The notes under the pieces are model-generated. The model did no database searches. It saw only the letters and a list, made by a program, of their open reading frames with translations, and was not told the origin of the DNA. Position numbers and translations under genes: made by a program. A DNA stretch of 64,000 nucleotides from Micrasema longulum (taxonomy: Eukaryota; Arthropoda; Insecta; Trichoptera; Brachycentridae), in assembly GCA_022494885.1 (NCBI GenBank), contig JAGVSM010003580.1, positions 1 through 64,000 of the forward strand, written 5' to 3'. The first letter of the stretch is position 1; the number at the start of each line of letters is the position of its first letter. Shown here piece by piece: positions 48,421-59,802 of the stretch.

Positions 48421-48825
48421 ATTTATACACAAAAGTTAACAAAATCTAGATCGCGCCAAACTTATAACAAATAAAAGTTTATCGGCGCGTTAACACAATT
48501 TTGGATGTTTTTAATTAAACAATATACTTAATACCTACTGCCGATATTTTTCATAATGATACATATATTGAATAACTTGTTTACAAAAAGAGAACCTAAT
48601 GTCAATAATAGGTTATAATATTTTGGTCTTTGTTCCTATATAATATTTTGAAAATTACAGATTCTTAACTATTCCATTTTAATTGCTTACTAACCGAACC
48701 TTTCGCGTAGATATTTTTGGTGTATCTGTAAATTTTGTGTGGTTTTAGTAGCATTATTTGGAGATACACATTCTTCTTTACTACATTTAGATTGCTCCAA
48801 ATAGCCATCAGGTGCTTGAGGTCCT

Positions 48826-48917
48826 AATCAATCGAGGTCCGAAGGGTCGATCAACTGAGTCCCATAGGGCTGATGAAACGCAGTCCGGAGGGGTGATTAG
48901 ATGAGGCCCGAAGGGCC
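48826..48917. repeat. 23-bp tandem repeat of small hairpin units
   Basis: Four consecutive 23-base units begin at 48826, 48849, 48872 and 48895. Each has GA(T)-A-, then a GTCC or GCCC block, three or four bases, then a GGG block; the last reads GGCCCGAAGGGCC, a perfect small hairpin. Units differ at several sites, so the array is old. It lies about 160 bp upstream of an endostatin exon. Confidence 0.8.
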
Positions 48918-49077
48918 GAATCTTTTAGCATGTTTACTGCTAGATTGATTTGATTTTACTTTTGTTTTATTCTGTACGTATTATGTGGATACATAATTTT
49001 GTAAGAAAGGGTGAAAAACAACCAATAACCAATTTTCCGTTGCTTGCCAATAATTTTTTATTATTTTATTTTTCAAG

Positions 49078-49257
49078 AGTCCAAAACATCGATTCCATCG
49101 TGAGGTGGGCTGATCGCGAGCTGCCTGTAGTCAACACTAAAGGAGATGTCCTCTTCAACTCCTGGGCGGAGCTATTTGACGGGGCGGGCGGTCTTTTCGC
49201 CCAGCCACCACGTCTCTACAGTTTTAGTGGGAAAAACATTCTTACGGACAACAGCTG
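49078..49257 (+). CDS. Mp: Multiplexin exon: endostatin domain, central part
   Basis: Seen: acceptor TTTTTCAAG ending at 49077, donor GTAATA from 49258, 180 bases. The first base completes the split Arg codon. Then 59 codons encode VQNIDSIVRWADRELPVVN, the LFNSWAELFDG segment and YSFSGKNILTDNS, with two bases of a split Trp codon at the end. Known: human endostatin has [32 protein letters not shown] and IFSFDGKDVL in the same order, so the match runs through the whole exon. No insertion or frameshift is visible. Its acceptor lies about 150 bp downstream of a 23-bp tandem hairpin array. Confidence 0.97.
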
Positions 49258-50095
49258 GTAATAATTTAAATTTTAAAAAATATTATTTTTACATGGATAT
49301 CTATTTAATACTAATTATTGGAAGAAAGCATCATACCACCAAAATAATAAATGCTGTATTTTTTATGAACTTTTACTGACAGCTAGAATGTTTTACTTGT
49401 ACTAATTCAGCACAAAATTTTGCGTTTGAAAGGTTTGAGGCTTCACTAGATGTTGATAACGTTTTAAACCTACCAACAGATGTCACTGTAAAGTTCCAAG
49501 TCTTGACAGACTGTTTTTACTGTTAGTAGCTTAGAGTATAGATGTATATACTCTAAGGTAAGTAGTGTATTAATAATTAATCCATGCTGTTGGTCATTTT
49601 TTTCTTTTTTTTTTTTGGTTTTTTGAAAGTTTGGTTTTTTCTCTGTTTTTTTCTCTTTTGATGTTTAATCAGTTTAGCTTAGCCTATTAAATTACATCCT
49701 TATTGAATAAAATAATTTTTAATAAGTGCACTTACCTCCACATTATTTATTTGACTTTGGTACAAAAATATTTTGTATAAGAATAGTAGTACCTAAATTA
49801 TTATTTTGAAATACTTTAACGGAGGTTTTGACAGATTTTACACTTTTTAATAGAAAGTTTTGTATGGAGAGATTGCACCATTTTTTTTATTAATACACTA
49901 CCTACATAATATTTTAACTTCATAACTACAAAAAAACTTGGAATAACGATAGTAATAATTGACGTTAAGAGATTGTTTTCTTTACATATTTTTTCTACAA
50001 ATCTAAATCCTTATGACTTACTAAATATCTCAAATATAATGATATTTATTCGACTTATACTATATATCTAAATAATGATTCCCATTTCATTTCAG

Positions 50096-50239
50096 GCCTC
50101 AGAAAATAGTGTGGCATGGATCACACCCTCAAGGTGAAAGAGCTATGGACACCTATTGTGATGCCTGGCATAGCAGTTCTACCGACAAGATTGGACTCGC
50201 TAGTTCATTACTTGGACACAAACTTTTAGACCAAGAAAG
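50096..50239 (+). CDS. Mp: Multiplexin exon: endostatin domain, WHGS segment
   Basis: Seen: acceptor CATTTCAG ending at 50095, donor GTTTGT from 50240, 144 bases. The first G completes Trp, followed by 47 codons and AG of a split Arg codon. It encodes PQKIVWHGSHPQGERAM, TYCDAW and GLASSLLGHKLLDQE. Known: PQKSVWHGSDPNGRR, SYCETW and GQASSLLGGRLL are the endostatin signature, and the second disulfide cysteine is in TYCDAW. The donor (GTTTGT) is weaker than the others, but the frame and the following exon agree. Confidence 0.97.
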
Positions 50240-50668
50240 GTTTGTTTTATTCAACAATATTAGGAGTTATTATAAATTTTTTTTAGACCAATACTTGCAT
50301 ACATACTGGATTTGACTTGAATGACATATTGACAATGATATAAGATATCAATCAACGACACAATCAGTATTATGACATGACGTTCGTTCACATAAATAGT
50401 GATCCTATGAATCTCTGGGCTGATATGATGCCCAGATGAAGACATGTGATGCTCTCCAAAATATCAGCAAATATGTGAAAATCTATGGAGTTTAGACAAA
50501 TCATAATAGGTCTCTGTAATTGCTAAGGCTTTCATATTCTACTTTTAAAAACTTTGCCGCCTTTATTGTGATGTGCGTATATCTTTTTCAGTACATATTT
50601 TTTTTTCTTACTTATCTGTTTATAGCAATTTTTATGTGTCTCAACATTCAATAAAATTGTATTTTCAG

Positions 50669-50752
50669 ATATTCCTGCAATAATCGCTTTGTCCTGTTGT
50701 GTATTGAAGCAACTTCTCAAGTATCTAGAAGAAGAAGGAGAGATATAGAAAG
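50669..50752 (+). CDS. Mp: Multiplexin exon: end of endostatin domain and Arg-rich patch
   Basis: Seen: acceptor GTATTTTCAG ending at 50668, donor GTGATT from 50753, 84 bases: one base completing Arg, 27 codons, then AG of a split Ser codon. It encodes YSCNNRFVLLCIEATSQV followed by SRRRRRDIE. Known: the third and fourth endostatin cysteines occur in SCxxxxxxLCIE, so both disulfide pairs (1-4 and 2-3) can form. Vertebrate endostatins end about ten residues after LCIEN. Inferred: the five-Arg run directly after the fold could be a proprotein-convertase site or a heparan-sulfate-binding patch. Confidence 0.95.
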
Positions 50753-52286
50753 GTGATTCAACATGTTACATTCTTTTGAAATTATCCATTTGTTTATGTT
50801 ATACTAATATTGTATGTTAAATATGGCCAAGACTTAGCTTAGTGAGTTCCTTAGATATTTATAATAAATTTTTGTTGACTTTCTATTTTATACACTATTT
50901 TTTTTTAAAAGAATGATACACTCACCTATTCATATAATTACAAACCCAAAATAAATTTAGAATGCATTCTACGGCTATGTATTTTTTTCTCTTATTTGTT
51001 GAAGAATTATTTAAGAAATATGGATGTCCAAACATAAACAGAACATTGAACATAGCACAGTGTGAAAAATGATAACTTAAACTGGTGGTTATAATCCTAG
51101 TAAATGATACTTCTATATTTCCTTCTTAAAAAATTATCTCTCTCCGTCATATAATATTGAAAAAAAATGTTTTATTGATTATAATATTACATGTATGATT
51201 ATGGAGAGTATTTAACTGCAAATATATGTGCAGTTAAATAACATTCAATAATCTTCAAAACAACTGCAAAGTCAAAATATGTGTCAATAAATAATTGATG
51301 GTAAAAATATGTTATACAGACAAACAGGAATTAATTGCAACATTACTATATGTATATTTTATTCAATACCAGTGCCAAGATAAAGCAAGATTCACTCTAG
51401 CGGATGACCTGCTAAATAAGTGCATTGGAACTAGATCGGAATGCTGAATCCACTATTGCTTTTGTTTGCATAGCATTTTTTACACGCTAACATTGTACGT
51501 AACTAAATGAACTAAATTCTTACTTTCATTCTATCAGTACGCATGTTTAGAGTTATGTTACAAACAAACTACATATTATTACATATGTTGTCTTATCCCT
51601 AAAAGGCGTGTTTTGAACCATAGTCTATCTCGCTTAGCCACGGTTTTTCAGATCTGATATTTTTTATACAAATTTAGGCTAAAAGCTTATACAAAACAAA
51701 ATATGCACGGGTGACGATTACCGCATTTATGATCCTGTTTCTTCTAAAGCATGAACCCAACATCTGATTATCTTTCCATCAGGGACTAAAATGTTGTGCG
51801 GAATGTTGAAACGCAAACGCATGGCTCTCTGCGTCGCAATGACAGAACGGTCGTTTTGTAAAAAAGTTGCAGCAGCAAAGCCAGAATGCTCTTTGGTCCA
51901 AACCATGATGCGTACTGAAAACGTTAGAGCGTAATGGTCACAATGAGACCCCGTCCAACTCCCTAGTTTTAAAACCCGGGCATATCTTTTGCCCCACCTG
52001 TTTAATAGTGCTTAGTATTATTGCTTGCGGTACAAGTTTACAAAATGTAAACAAGTGCACAGCCAGTGTTTTTAGTCGAGAGCCTCCTGTGTCTGTAGGC
52101 TCAAAAATCCTACAGAGGGTTTGTAAATTAATTATCAAATACTGGCTTTAAATCAATTAAGATTTTCTTGTTGTTATTAAGAAGATCAATTGATTCGATT
52201 CTAAAATTCTTTTATCCCTCTAATAATGTCTATCTTATAAATATAATCCGTTGAAAATACTTATATCGTGATCTATCTCATTGCAG
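50753..52286 (+). other. Intron 8
   Basis: A 1,534-bp intron. It holds a weak copy of repeat family R near 51015-51130 (ATGGATGTCCAAA, CACAGTGTG) and a GC-richer patch near 51770-52110 without recognisable coding similarity. Confidence 0.5.
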
Positions 52287-52374
52287 TATCGACGACCCTT
52301 CAAGTGACGAAGAAATGAGTGCTGAAGATTACCAGAACTTCCTCACAGAACACCTGTCTGAGGATCTCAACTAA
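52287..52374 (+). CDS. Mp: Multiplexin terminal exon: acidic C-terminal tail and stop
   Basis: Seen: acceptor CTCATTGCAG ending at 52286. The first T completes a Ser codon, followed by 28 codons and TAA at 52372-52374. It encodes IDDPSSDEEMSAEDYQNFLT and then EHLSEDLN. The tail is strongly acidic with almost no basic residue, in contrast to the Arg run just before it. Known: vertebrate collagen XV/XVIII lacks such an extension. Inferred: the tail may be lineage-specific and may be removed at the Arg run. An alternative is that the previous exon is sometimes read through its donor; the frame there carries GTG ATT CAA CAT and so on, and I did not find a better ending. Confidence 0.9.
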
Positions 52375-52590
52375 GTCTGAAGTTTCTGGAAATGTCTAGT
52401 CAAATATCATTATACCATCATCGTATTATAAACCTTGTATCGAGCATTTAAGTTTTTATATTTAATTTAGTTACTCTCATTTCTATACATCCCTAATTAA
52501 AATAATATTTTTTACTAAGAATGTTTGAATGATTACGTATAAGAAATAACTATCTAAAAAATAAAATATTTAGCCATTCATCTCTCTAAT
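52375..52590 (+). other. Probable Multiplexin 3' UTR with candidate poly(A) signal
   Basis: After the TAA at 52372-52374 the sequence is AT-rich and non-coding. The first AATAAA on the + strand is at 52560-52565, about 185 bases after the stop. Further AATAAA-type hexamers near 53595 would give a UTR of about 1.2 kb. The choice of site is inferred. Confidence 0.4.
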
Positions 52591-52599
52591 ATTTGCCAT

Positions 52600-55500
52600 A
52601 TTTTCAAAAGTTTGCACTTTTGAACTTACCAATTGACTAAGGAAGTTGATACATATTTGTATTGATCTAAAACAATATTTTATGAAAATAATATTTTGTT
52701 ACTTAACATTTTTTTATAATTTTATATGATTACTTCTAGTTTTAAGTTTTAACTATCTGTGTTCATTAAATGAAAAAATATTGTACATTGACTGCCTATT
52801 AATGCTACCAAAAGAAATTCTTGTATTGTTTTAAAAAACATTTTAATTTAGATATATTATTGACTTTTATAAAATATTATAATGAGTGTTTTAAATCAAA
52901 ACATAAATTTAATATGCCATGAAATATTAACTTATTGAAATCTTTTCAGTCAATGTATCTTTTAGTTAACTTTTTCATATTGATAATTGATACCTATGTG
53001 ACGTCAATGAGTAGTTTTTCTCATTGTTTTTGCGATTAACTAGGTTTATTATTCAGCAGTCAATTAAGTCTTCAATTGTGTAATATCAATTATAATTTAC
53101 ATACATTAATATAGTGTAGACATTAAATTTTGGTTTTGCCTCACTGATTTGTTACAAAAGTATTTTTGAATATTTCCATTGATTAAAATGTTTGGGCAAA
53201 CCCTCTATTGATAATAACTTAAACTATTATGAAAAAAATTAAACTATTATGAAAACAAACTGCGCCGGCATTTGTTTTTTTTTCATTTTATGCATCTTAA
53301 AGTTAGAGTTACATTTTTTGAGAATTAGTACAGAATAAAATAATAAATTTAACAACTTGAGTTATTGTGTATCACAATATTAAGAACCAATTTTCTATGT
53401 TATATTATTATTTCCAATCATATTATTTCCATACATATAAATAAGTGTTTTATGATAAGAAATGATTGTACTAAGTGTAAAGTTAAGATAAGTTTTTTGA
53501 TATTATACATGAAAATAATAGTGATTTAAGTATTGTTTTGATACATTTATCTCGTAACTGTGTTCAACAATCATTTTTAATTTGACCATTTATCAAATAA
53601 AATAATAAAAGGAACATTTCATGTGATTATATAAATTGTATTGAAAATTTGAAATGAAGTTGCTAAAATATCAAATGTTTCTCCTTCCATTATCGATGTG
53701 TGACATTTAGATTTCATGTTAGTTCAATTCAGACAATAGAATTCATAACTATAAGTATTGACTAAAAGTTTTTACTAGTAAAAATTATTTGAGAGGAATG
53801 TCATAGAATCACTAATGGGAGCCTTTTGTGGGTAAAGGAAAAATATTTTATCGAAAATTACAGAAACTAAACATATAGTTCATACACCTAAGGATTACGC
53901 ATTAAAGATCCTTTGAAAGTTGAGATATATTATCTGAGAGTGAAATTTGAATATCATTTTATTTAGTTTTGTTCATTCAATAAGTAAACTTTCAATATTT
54001 AGGATAACAATGTTATTTATACCAGTGGGTTTTTTTTCATTGAAATATATAACATCCTGAGGCATACTTATATATTTAATTTAACGTTATTTCAAAAATA
54101 AACATCAAACCTCAAGTAGTTTTTTTTTATGGACATATCTTTAAATTTCCATTAAGTACCGTTTAAGTTTTTTAAAATAGTATTCAACATATATTATGAA
54201 TTGCCACTATTAATAAATTATTTTATTAAATACAATTTGATTTGAATAATAACATAATCATAACAAATAATGTTTTAAGTAGTTTTGTAAAAAGTGTAAA
54301 ACATATCCCATTGAAAATATTTTATTTAAATAAATTTTGAGAATAATTTATTCTAGAGATAGATTGACATAACAATAACAATGTTGTCCCTTTGATTTGT
54401 ATAATTTTATATGTATTATATTTAAAATAAAAAAAAAATTAAAAATTAAACCCCTGATAATTAAATATCTAATGTTAACGAAAAATCTATTTGTAAGCTC
54501 TCGCGCTTTGAAGTTTAAAGGGATTTCTGTCAGATTGAATAATTAAATTTAGTTTTTAATTCCCTTACTTAATATAAAGACAAGATTTTATTTTTCTTGT
54601 TATTTTCTATAACCTAACCAATTATTATTTTATATGTGATGAGTGAGTTAAAATTAAGGCCAAAAGCTCTGGAAAATGATATTCGCTTATCAATTGAATA
54701 TAAAATCATGAAAATCATTTTCTTTTTAAACCATAAAAAAATGCTTTTCTTATTGATAAAAGTACTTCGATGTTTATCCATAAAGTTAACTATATACATA
54801 CCAATCCAAACTTCCTATTTATTATTTTCGTAAAATGTTCTCAATAAAAATCTAAATTTATTAAACAAATTAATAATTTCATTTAAAAATACTTCAGTAT
54901 GTAGGTATATTAAAAGTTCTCGTAATGAATAACTTAAAATTTAATGCTAATTTAATTTACAGATTTTTGTATATGGAAACGTAGAGATGTTTAAATAATT
55001 TGAATAAAATGTTGTAAAACTGCGATATATGAAATAAAATATTGTAATTACTGAATGAGTTGGATTTATTATTATTTATAACCCAAATTTCTCTCACTCG
55101 CTGTGGTGGATGGCAGTAGAGGAAGTAAAATAAAAAAAACTCCATAGAACTGTTTTTGTGAACTGAATTTCATTATTAGGAGAACTGAATTTTTAATTTT
55201 CTAACAAAAAATATTTTTACAAAAGTATTTTTTAAATTTATGTTCTCTTTTTAATATGTATAAAGCCAAAAATGTGATTGCAATGGGAGAACTGCTTTCA
55301 GGGTCTGAATTATTTTGGAACAAGCATGTTAAATGAGGAAGAATAAAAGAAAAGAATAGAAACTGATTGACTACCAAATTCCCATCATAATGAACGATAA
55401 TGGATCTATAAGGCTTAAGCTGGTGATAGTTAAGTGATAGTAATGGAATAAATAGAAAGCAAAGGTGCAGTATCGTGTATTTTCATTTGTTTTATTTTCA

Positions 55501-55730
55501 TTGAATTTAGTTTTGATTCTTCTCCTTTAACCTTCTGGCGACAAATAGGCTGACGAAAAAGCTTGGGAAGCTACGCTTAAGAAGACAGCCCCCGATTTCC
55601 CACTCAGCTTCGCCAAAAGGAAAATTAGAAGCAGGACCCTTTAACTCAGGAACGATCAATATTTGAGAGAAAGTACCGGAATAAAATATTTTTCCTTTCA
55701 ATTTTCCATGCCTATGATTTCAGGATAATG
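52600..55730 (+). other. Downstream AT-rich region
   Basis: Beyond the probable poly(A) site. Very AT-rich, with no gene or repeat that I can support. Part of it could be an extended 3' UTR if a distal poly(A) site near 53600 is used. Confidence 0.4.
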
Positions 55731-55734
55731 TAGA

Positions 55735-55964
55735 AAGCTGACTACAAGCTCACCCAGATTCTTATGGGTCACGGTGGGTTCATAAGCTACCTGCATCGCT
55801 TCAAGCTTTCCGAGATCGACAGCTGCCCATGCGACTATGAAACTCCTCAAGATGTCCCTCACCTGTTGATGATTGCCCTTTTTTTAGCTTTCAAAGACAA
55901 CAGCTGGAGGCGGGATGCAGAAGCCAGTATGAGATCTATGCGACATCCCATCGGTGATAGGTAA
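55735..55964 (+). pseudogene. LINE C-terminal cysteine-motif fragment (R1-like)
   Basis: The frame reads GHGGFISYLHRFKLSEIDSC, PCDYETPQDVPHLLM and then a diverged stretch ending HPIGDR. The pattern HGxFxxYLxRF...CxC...Q...HxLxxC is the C-terminal zinc-knuckle-like end of R1/Jockey-type ORF2 proteins. It is short and 5'-truncated, and the last Cys of the pattern is lost. Confidence 0.75.
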
Positions 55965-56572
55965 TAAAGAACTCACTTAAGAGGTAGTATTGTCCATGGT
56001 CAATACAGTGCAGGCAATTGGTAAAATAAACCAAAGTAGGAGGCAAAATGCCGAACACTCCTCTAATGGAACGGAAGGCCAGTAGGTCGGCTTCTCCTGA
56101 AGAGTTTTAAGTGGTTTCACCTCCACATGAGCAAATGCTGAGAAGTTCCTGATTGGCCCACTCTAGAATATCCTTCCTGATCCCAAAAACTTAGCTAAAA
56201 TTTTAAATTTTGAAATATTAACCTTGTATATATATATATAAGCAAAGTAAATAATAAAGCAACTACCATATAAAAAATTTAAAATTTTGAAAAGGCTATT
56301 TTTACCCTCACATCTACAGTATGTCTTCTGACCATATTTTTTGAGGGGTCCATGTTGTAGGGTCATAATTAAAAAGTTTCGTAAAAGTCGAGTCGGCCTC
56401 TAGCAAAAAATGACAGAAGTAACATAACTACATCTGTTCGTTTTAGTTCAACGAGATTCCACTAGATGGCAGTATAAACACTACCAATGTCAACTTTCGC
56501 GTTTCGAATCTTTATAAAAATTAGTAGGTATGAGTTTAGAAAAGATTTTTTTAACCTATACGTTTTTACCTC

Positions 56573-57572
56573 AGAGTAATAATGCGTCAAGCTATAGAGG
56601 AGCCCGTACGTAGAAAAACCATTTTATGACTATTGGGACTAGTTAGCTACAGTTCGCAGCAAAACAATGGGCCGTCGAGAATCGCCAAATGGATATTAAT
56701 TTGCATTGTAAATACTTTTAAATATTTACCTGTGTATTTATTATTGCGGGGTTATTCCAATTTATTTTTCTATAATTCGCCTATATTTATTTTATAAAAC
56801 TGAAAAAAAATGTGTGTTTATTATTTTATTTATTTATTCATTTTATTCACAATATACTTATACTACATTTATTGAGACATAAATCCCAACTCCATGGAAC
56901 CAAAGTCCTGTGTTGAGTTTGTTTGTTTGTCCGTCACATCTCCGAAACAGCGAGTCGTAGCGGCCTGAAATTTGGACACGTCATTTTAGATGCGATTTCA
57001 AGGTTAGCATTGCTATTTACGAGCAAAATTTGAATCGACCTCTACTCGATAAAAACTCAAAATTTATATGGACGCCTAGTGCGGCCCCGACATATTGCCT
57101 GTAATCAACTGTCATTATCAACAGTAAACATACTTTGATTCACAAATTTATCTCCTAAATTGAGAAAAAAAGTAGCTGAAGTAAATATGTTGATATAAGG
57201 AAAGTTTTTAAGCAACATAATACACGTGTCGGGACAATAAATGTCAAAAATTAATGTAAATCATGGGAAAATATTCGGAATCAATTACCTGTAAAAACTA
57301 ACTCATTTAACATTTTTGACGCTCCTACTGCTGCAACCAAACATACTGCAATTCGCCATAGTCGATTTCTATTTATTATAACGTAAATATCAGAGTTATT
57401 TACAAACAAAGCCAAGCATAGCTACAAAAGCATCCGATCGAACCGTTACGTTGTCAAAAAAAAAACAAAGTGGCTACCAATTTGTTGCTAAGCAACAAAC
57501 CAACATCGCTTGCGTTCTATGAAACATAGTGATAGGGCTTCTCTATAAGTTCACGCATCATTACTCCGAGGT
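56573..57572. mobile_element. Candidate element with 37-bp imperfect inverted ends
   Basis: CTCAGAGTAATAATGCGTC, then TATAGAGGAGCCC at 56573-56606, is inverted with about five differences at 57536-57572 (GGGCTTCTCTATA, then GATGCG-type and ATTACTCCGAGG). The kilobase between has no ORF that I recognise. No target-site duplication was seen. Confidence 0.35.
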
Positions 57573-57892
57573 TTTTATAATACTCTTAGGAATACTGAAA
57601 TTACAAAAAAAAGGTTCTTTCTCCCAAGTGGTTTCTTACCGTGCAAGAAAACAGTTCTGAATACCGATCATCAATATCATCATCATAAATCATTACATCA
57701 AAACATCATAAAATATTTATCGGAATACCAACCAGCGCAGTTTCTTGTGGAATGTAATACCTACGTCGAAAGTAGGATTCAAGATGAAAAAATAAGAATC
57801 AAGATGTGACTTCCGATAGAATCATTACCATTTTCTGGTCTGCACCCAGTGGTGCATAAGGCACTGCGATTCCAATTGCATGATATTTGTGC

Positions 57893-58109
57893 AGTTAAAG
57901 AGCTGAAACCTTTATTTATGCGGGTGAGATTAATTTGATTTAATTATTTCACCTACATACTACGCAACGCCTGAAAATGTTATTTATGGACCAGGTGGAT
58001 AAATCCACTTAGTCCATGATAACATTTTCAGGCATCGCCTAGTATGTAGGTGAAATAATTCAATTATATGAACCTCACCCGCATAAATAAAGGTTTCAGC
58101 TCTTTAACT
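57893..58109. mobile_element. Foldback element, 90-bp arms
   Basis: The left arm 57893-57982 (AGTTAAAGAGCTGAAACC to CCTGAAAATGTTA) is the inverse of 58020-58109 (TAACATTTTCAGG to GGTTTCAGCTCTTTAACT). The 37-bp spacer contains a nested palindrome (GTGGATAAATCCAC). The right arm continues directly into repeat family R. Confidence 0.75.
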
Positions 58110-58400
58110 TCACAAACATCAACATCAACAGATGAAAGAATTGAAAGAATATAGATGTTCAAATATGGGCAGAATGGTGAATGTTACACAGTGTGTAAAG
58201 TGGCCACTTAAACCAGCCAATGATAGGTCATAAACCCTGTAGATGCCTAGACTTCTATATTATCTTCTCTAAAATGTTCTTCATCTCTGTTGTAATGTGT
58301 TAATGCTCTGTATTACTTATAATTATACTTACATGTATGTATATTTAATTGTATTTGTGACTTATATGTAAACGGCACTGAGTGCCGTTTATTTCAATAA
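58110..58400 (+). repeat. Interspersed repeat, family R, with 3' hairpin and AATAAA
   Basis: TGTTACACAGTGTGTAAAG, then CAGCCAATGATAGGTCATAA, as at 11080-11160. A perfect hairpin AAACGGCACT/AGTGCCGTTT (58370-58390) is followed by AATAAAATAAAA. Confidence 0.6.
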
Positions 58401-59404
58401 AATAAAATTACGGTTTTTTGTTTCAATGCGGTCTGGCTGTTTTTAGTGGATCATAGAATTGACATTACTGTACCCACTAATACCTCATTTTTCAAAAATT
58501 GTTTACTGGCTGCTTTCTGCATAGCTACGTTTAATTATAATACCAACATAAAATTATTCGTAAAAAATCTTAGTGAGTAATTTTAAACGTCGTTTTCTAC
58601 CAAAACGATTTTCAAGACAAACAATTTTTCTAACAACCATATGATAGGAAAAATGTCGTACCCGCTTTGGTGTGGAAAGATTAATGTAGATCTACGTATA
58701 CATCAGAGGTCTTTTGGATTAGAAAGGGGATCCGAGATGTAACCCCATGAGTGTAACAAAGGACCTTAGATAGGTATCCAATAAGTAGTAATAGCGGGTA
58801 CTTACTTATACGTATTTGGCAAGTCGGGAATAAATTTAGACAAAGAAATAAATCAATTATATCGATAGAAGAAGAAGAAATAAATCAATTATGTCCAACA
58901 ACAGGAGTCAGAAAGCGCGTTACACAAGTTAAAATTTATTTTATTTTAAGTCTAGTCAATTGTGTACATTTTATATTTAATCTTGATAACTAAGTCTATG
59001 TTTTATAAATTACGAGCTGAACCCGGCAATGCTTTGCTATTGCTAGATTTTGTACATACGGTTTGTTTCTGATCTGATTAACCAGGAGTTTCCTACGCCT
59101 GGACTTTTTGATTGTAACATAAAAAAATTAGCAACAATATTTTGAGTTTGTCCAAATTTTTGTAGACAAGGACTGGATTCAACTCCCTGGGGAGCTTTTT
59201 ATAATTTATTAGTGTTAAGAAAAGAAAGGTGTACATCAAATAGTATAAATGTAATCAATAAAACAAAACAAAATCTTTAAAAAATATTTTTTTTTAAAGT
59301 TACTAGTTATCTTATAGGTTCAAACTGTCAGTAGGGTCACAGTAAGTCACATCTTGCTGGAGGGTGTGATTCTATAAAATGCTGCAAACGCCCAGTTGCA
59401 TTCC

Positions 59405-59760
59405 ACCGGCAACACTACTGACTAGTCCTACTCGTTAGCGTCCACGTCGCAAACCCCGGACAATGGGATCACACTCATAACGGTGTGATCGCAGCAGATA
59501 ACGAGAGGATGAAAGGCGAGTTTCTGGCGCCTGCAAACCAGAACCAACCAGCTAAGGGAAGGTAACCCCGACAGAAAAATCCACCAGAGAAGGCAACGGG
59601 AAACCACTCTGGTCATCTTTTCCCAGGAATCACTATGGCGAATACATACAATAAGCAGTTGTCCTGGCTGCGGAGTAGCGCAGGACCGAGATGCTTTCGC
59701 TGTAGTGATCGCCAACGTCGGGGGATCTGACAAGACACCTCAAGAAGAAGAAGTTATCTT
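59405..59760 (+). repeat. Interspersed repeat with LINE-like 3' end
   Basis: A GC-richer block with CCCCGGACAATGGGATCACA, AACGGGAAACCACTCTGGTC and GCGGAGTAGCGCAGGACCGA. The last part encodes DRDAFAVVIANVGGSDK, like the LINE end at 35815-35860, and the tail is (AAG)n. The minus-strand open frame over it is a shadow. It could be a LINE remnant or a SINE sharing a LINE 3' end. Confidence 0.6.
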
Positions 59761-59802
59761 TTATTTTGCCTACAAGCACTCTAAAAAATATTTATTTTTC
59801 CT

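Noticed and set aside
54614..55145. Several 60-65 codon ORFs downstream of the gene
   Set aside because: Low-complexity Lys/Ile/Phe-rich translations of AT-rich DNA on both strands, without splice or domain evidence.
59428..59733. 101-codon minus-strand ORF
   Set aside because: It is antisense to an interspersed repeat whose plus strand encodes a LINE-like end and has an (AAG)n tail.
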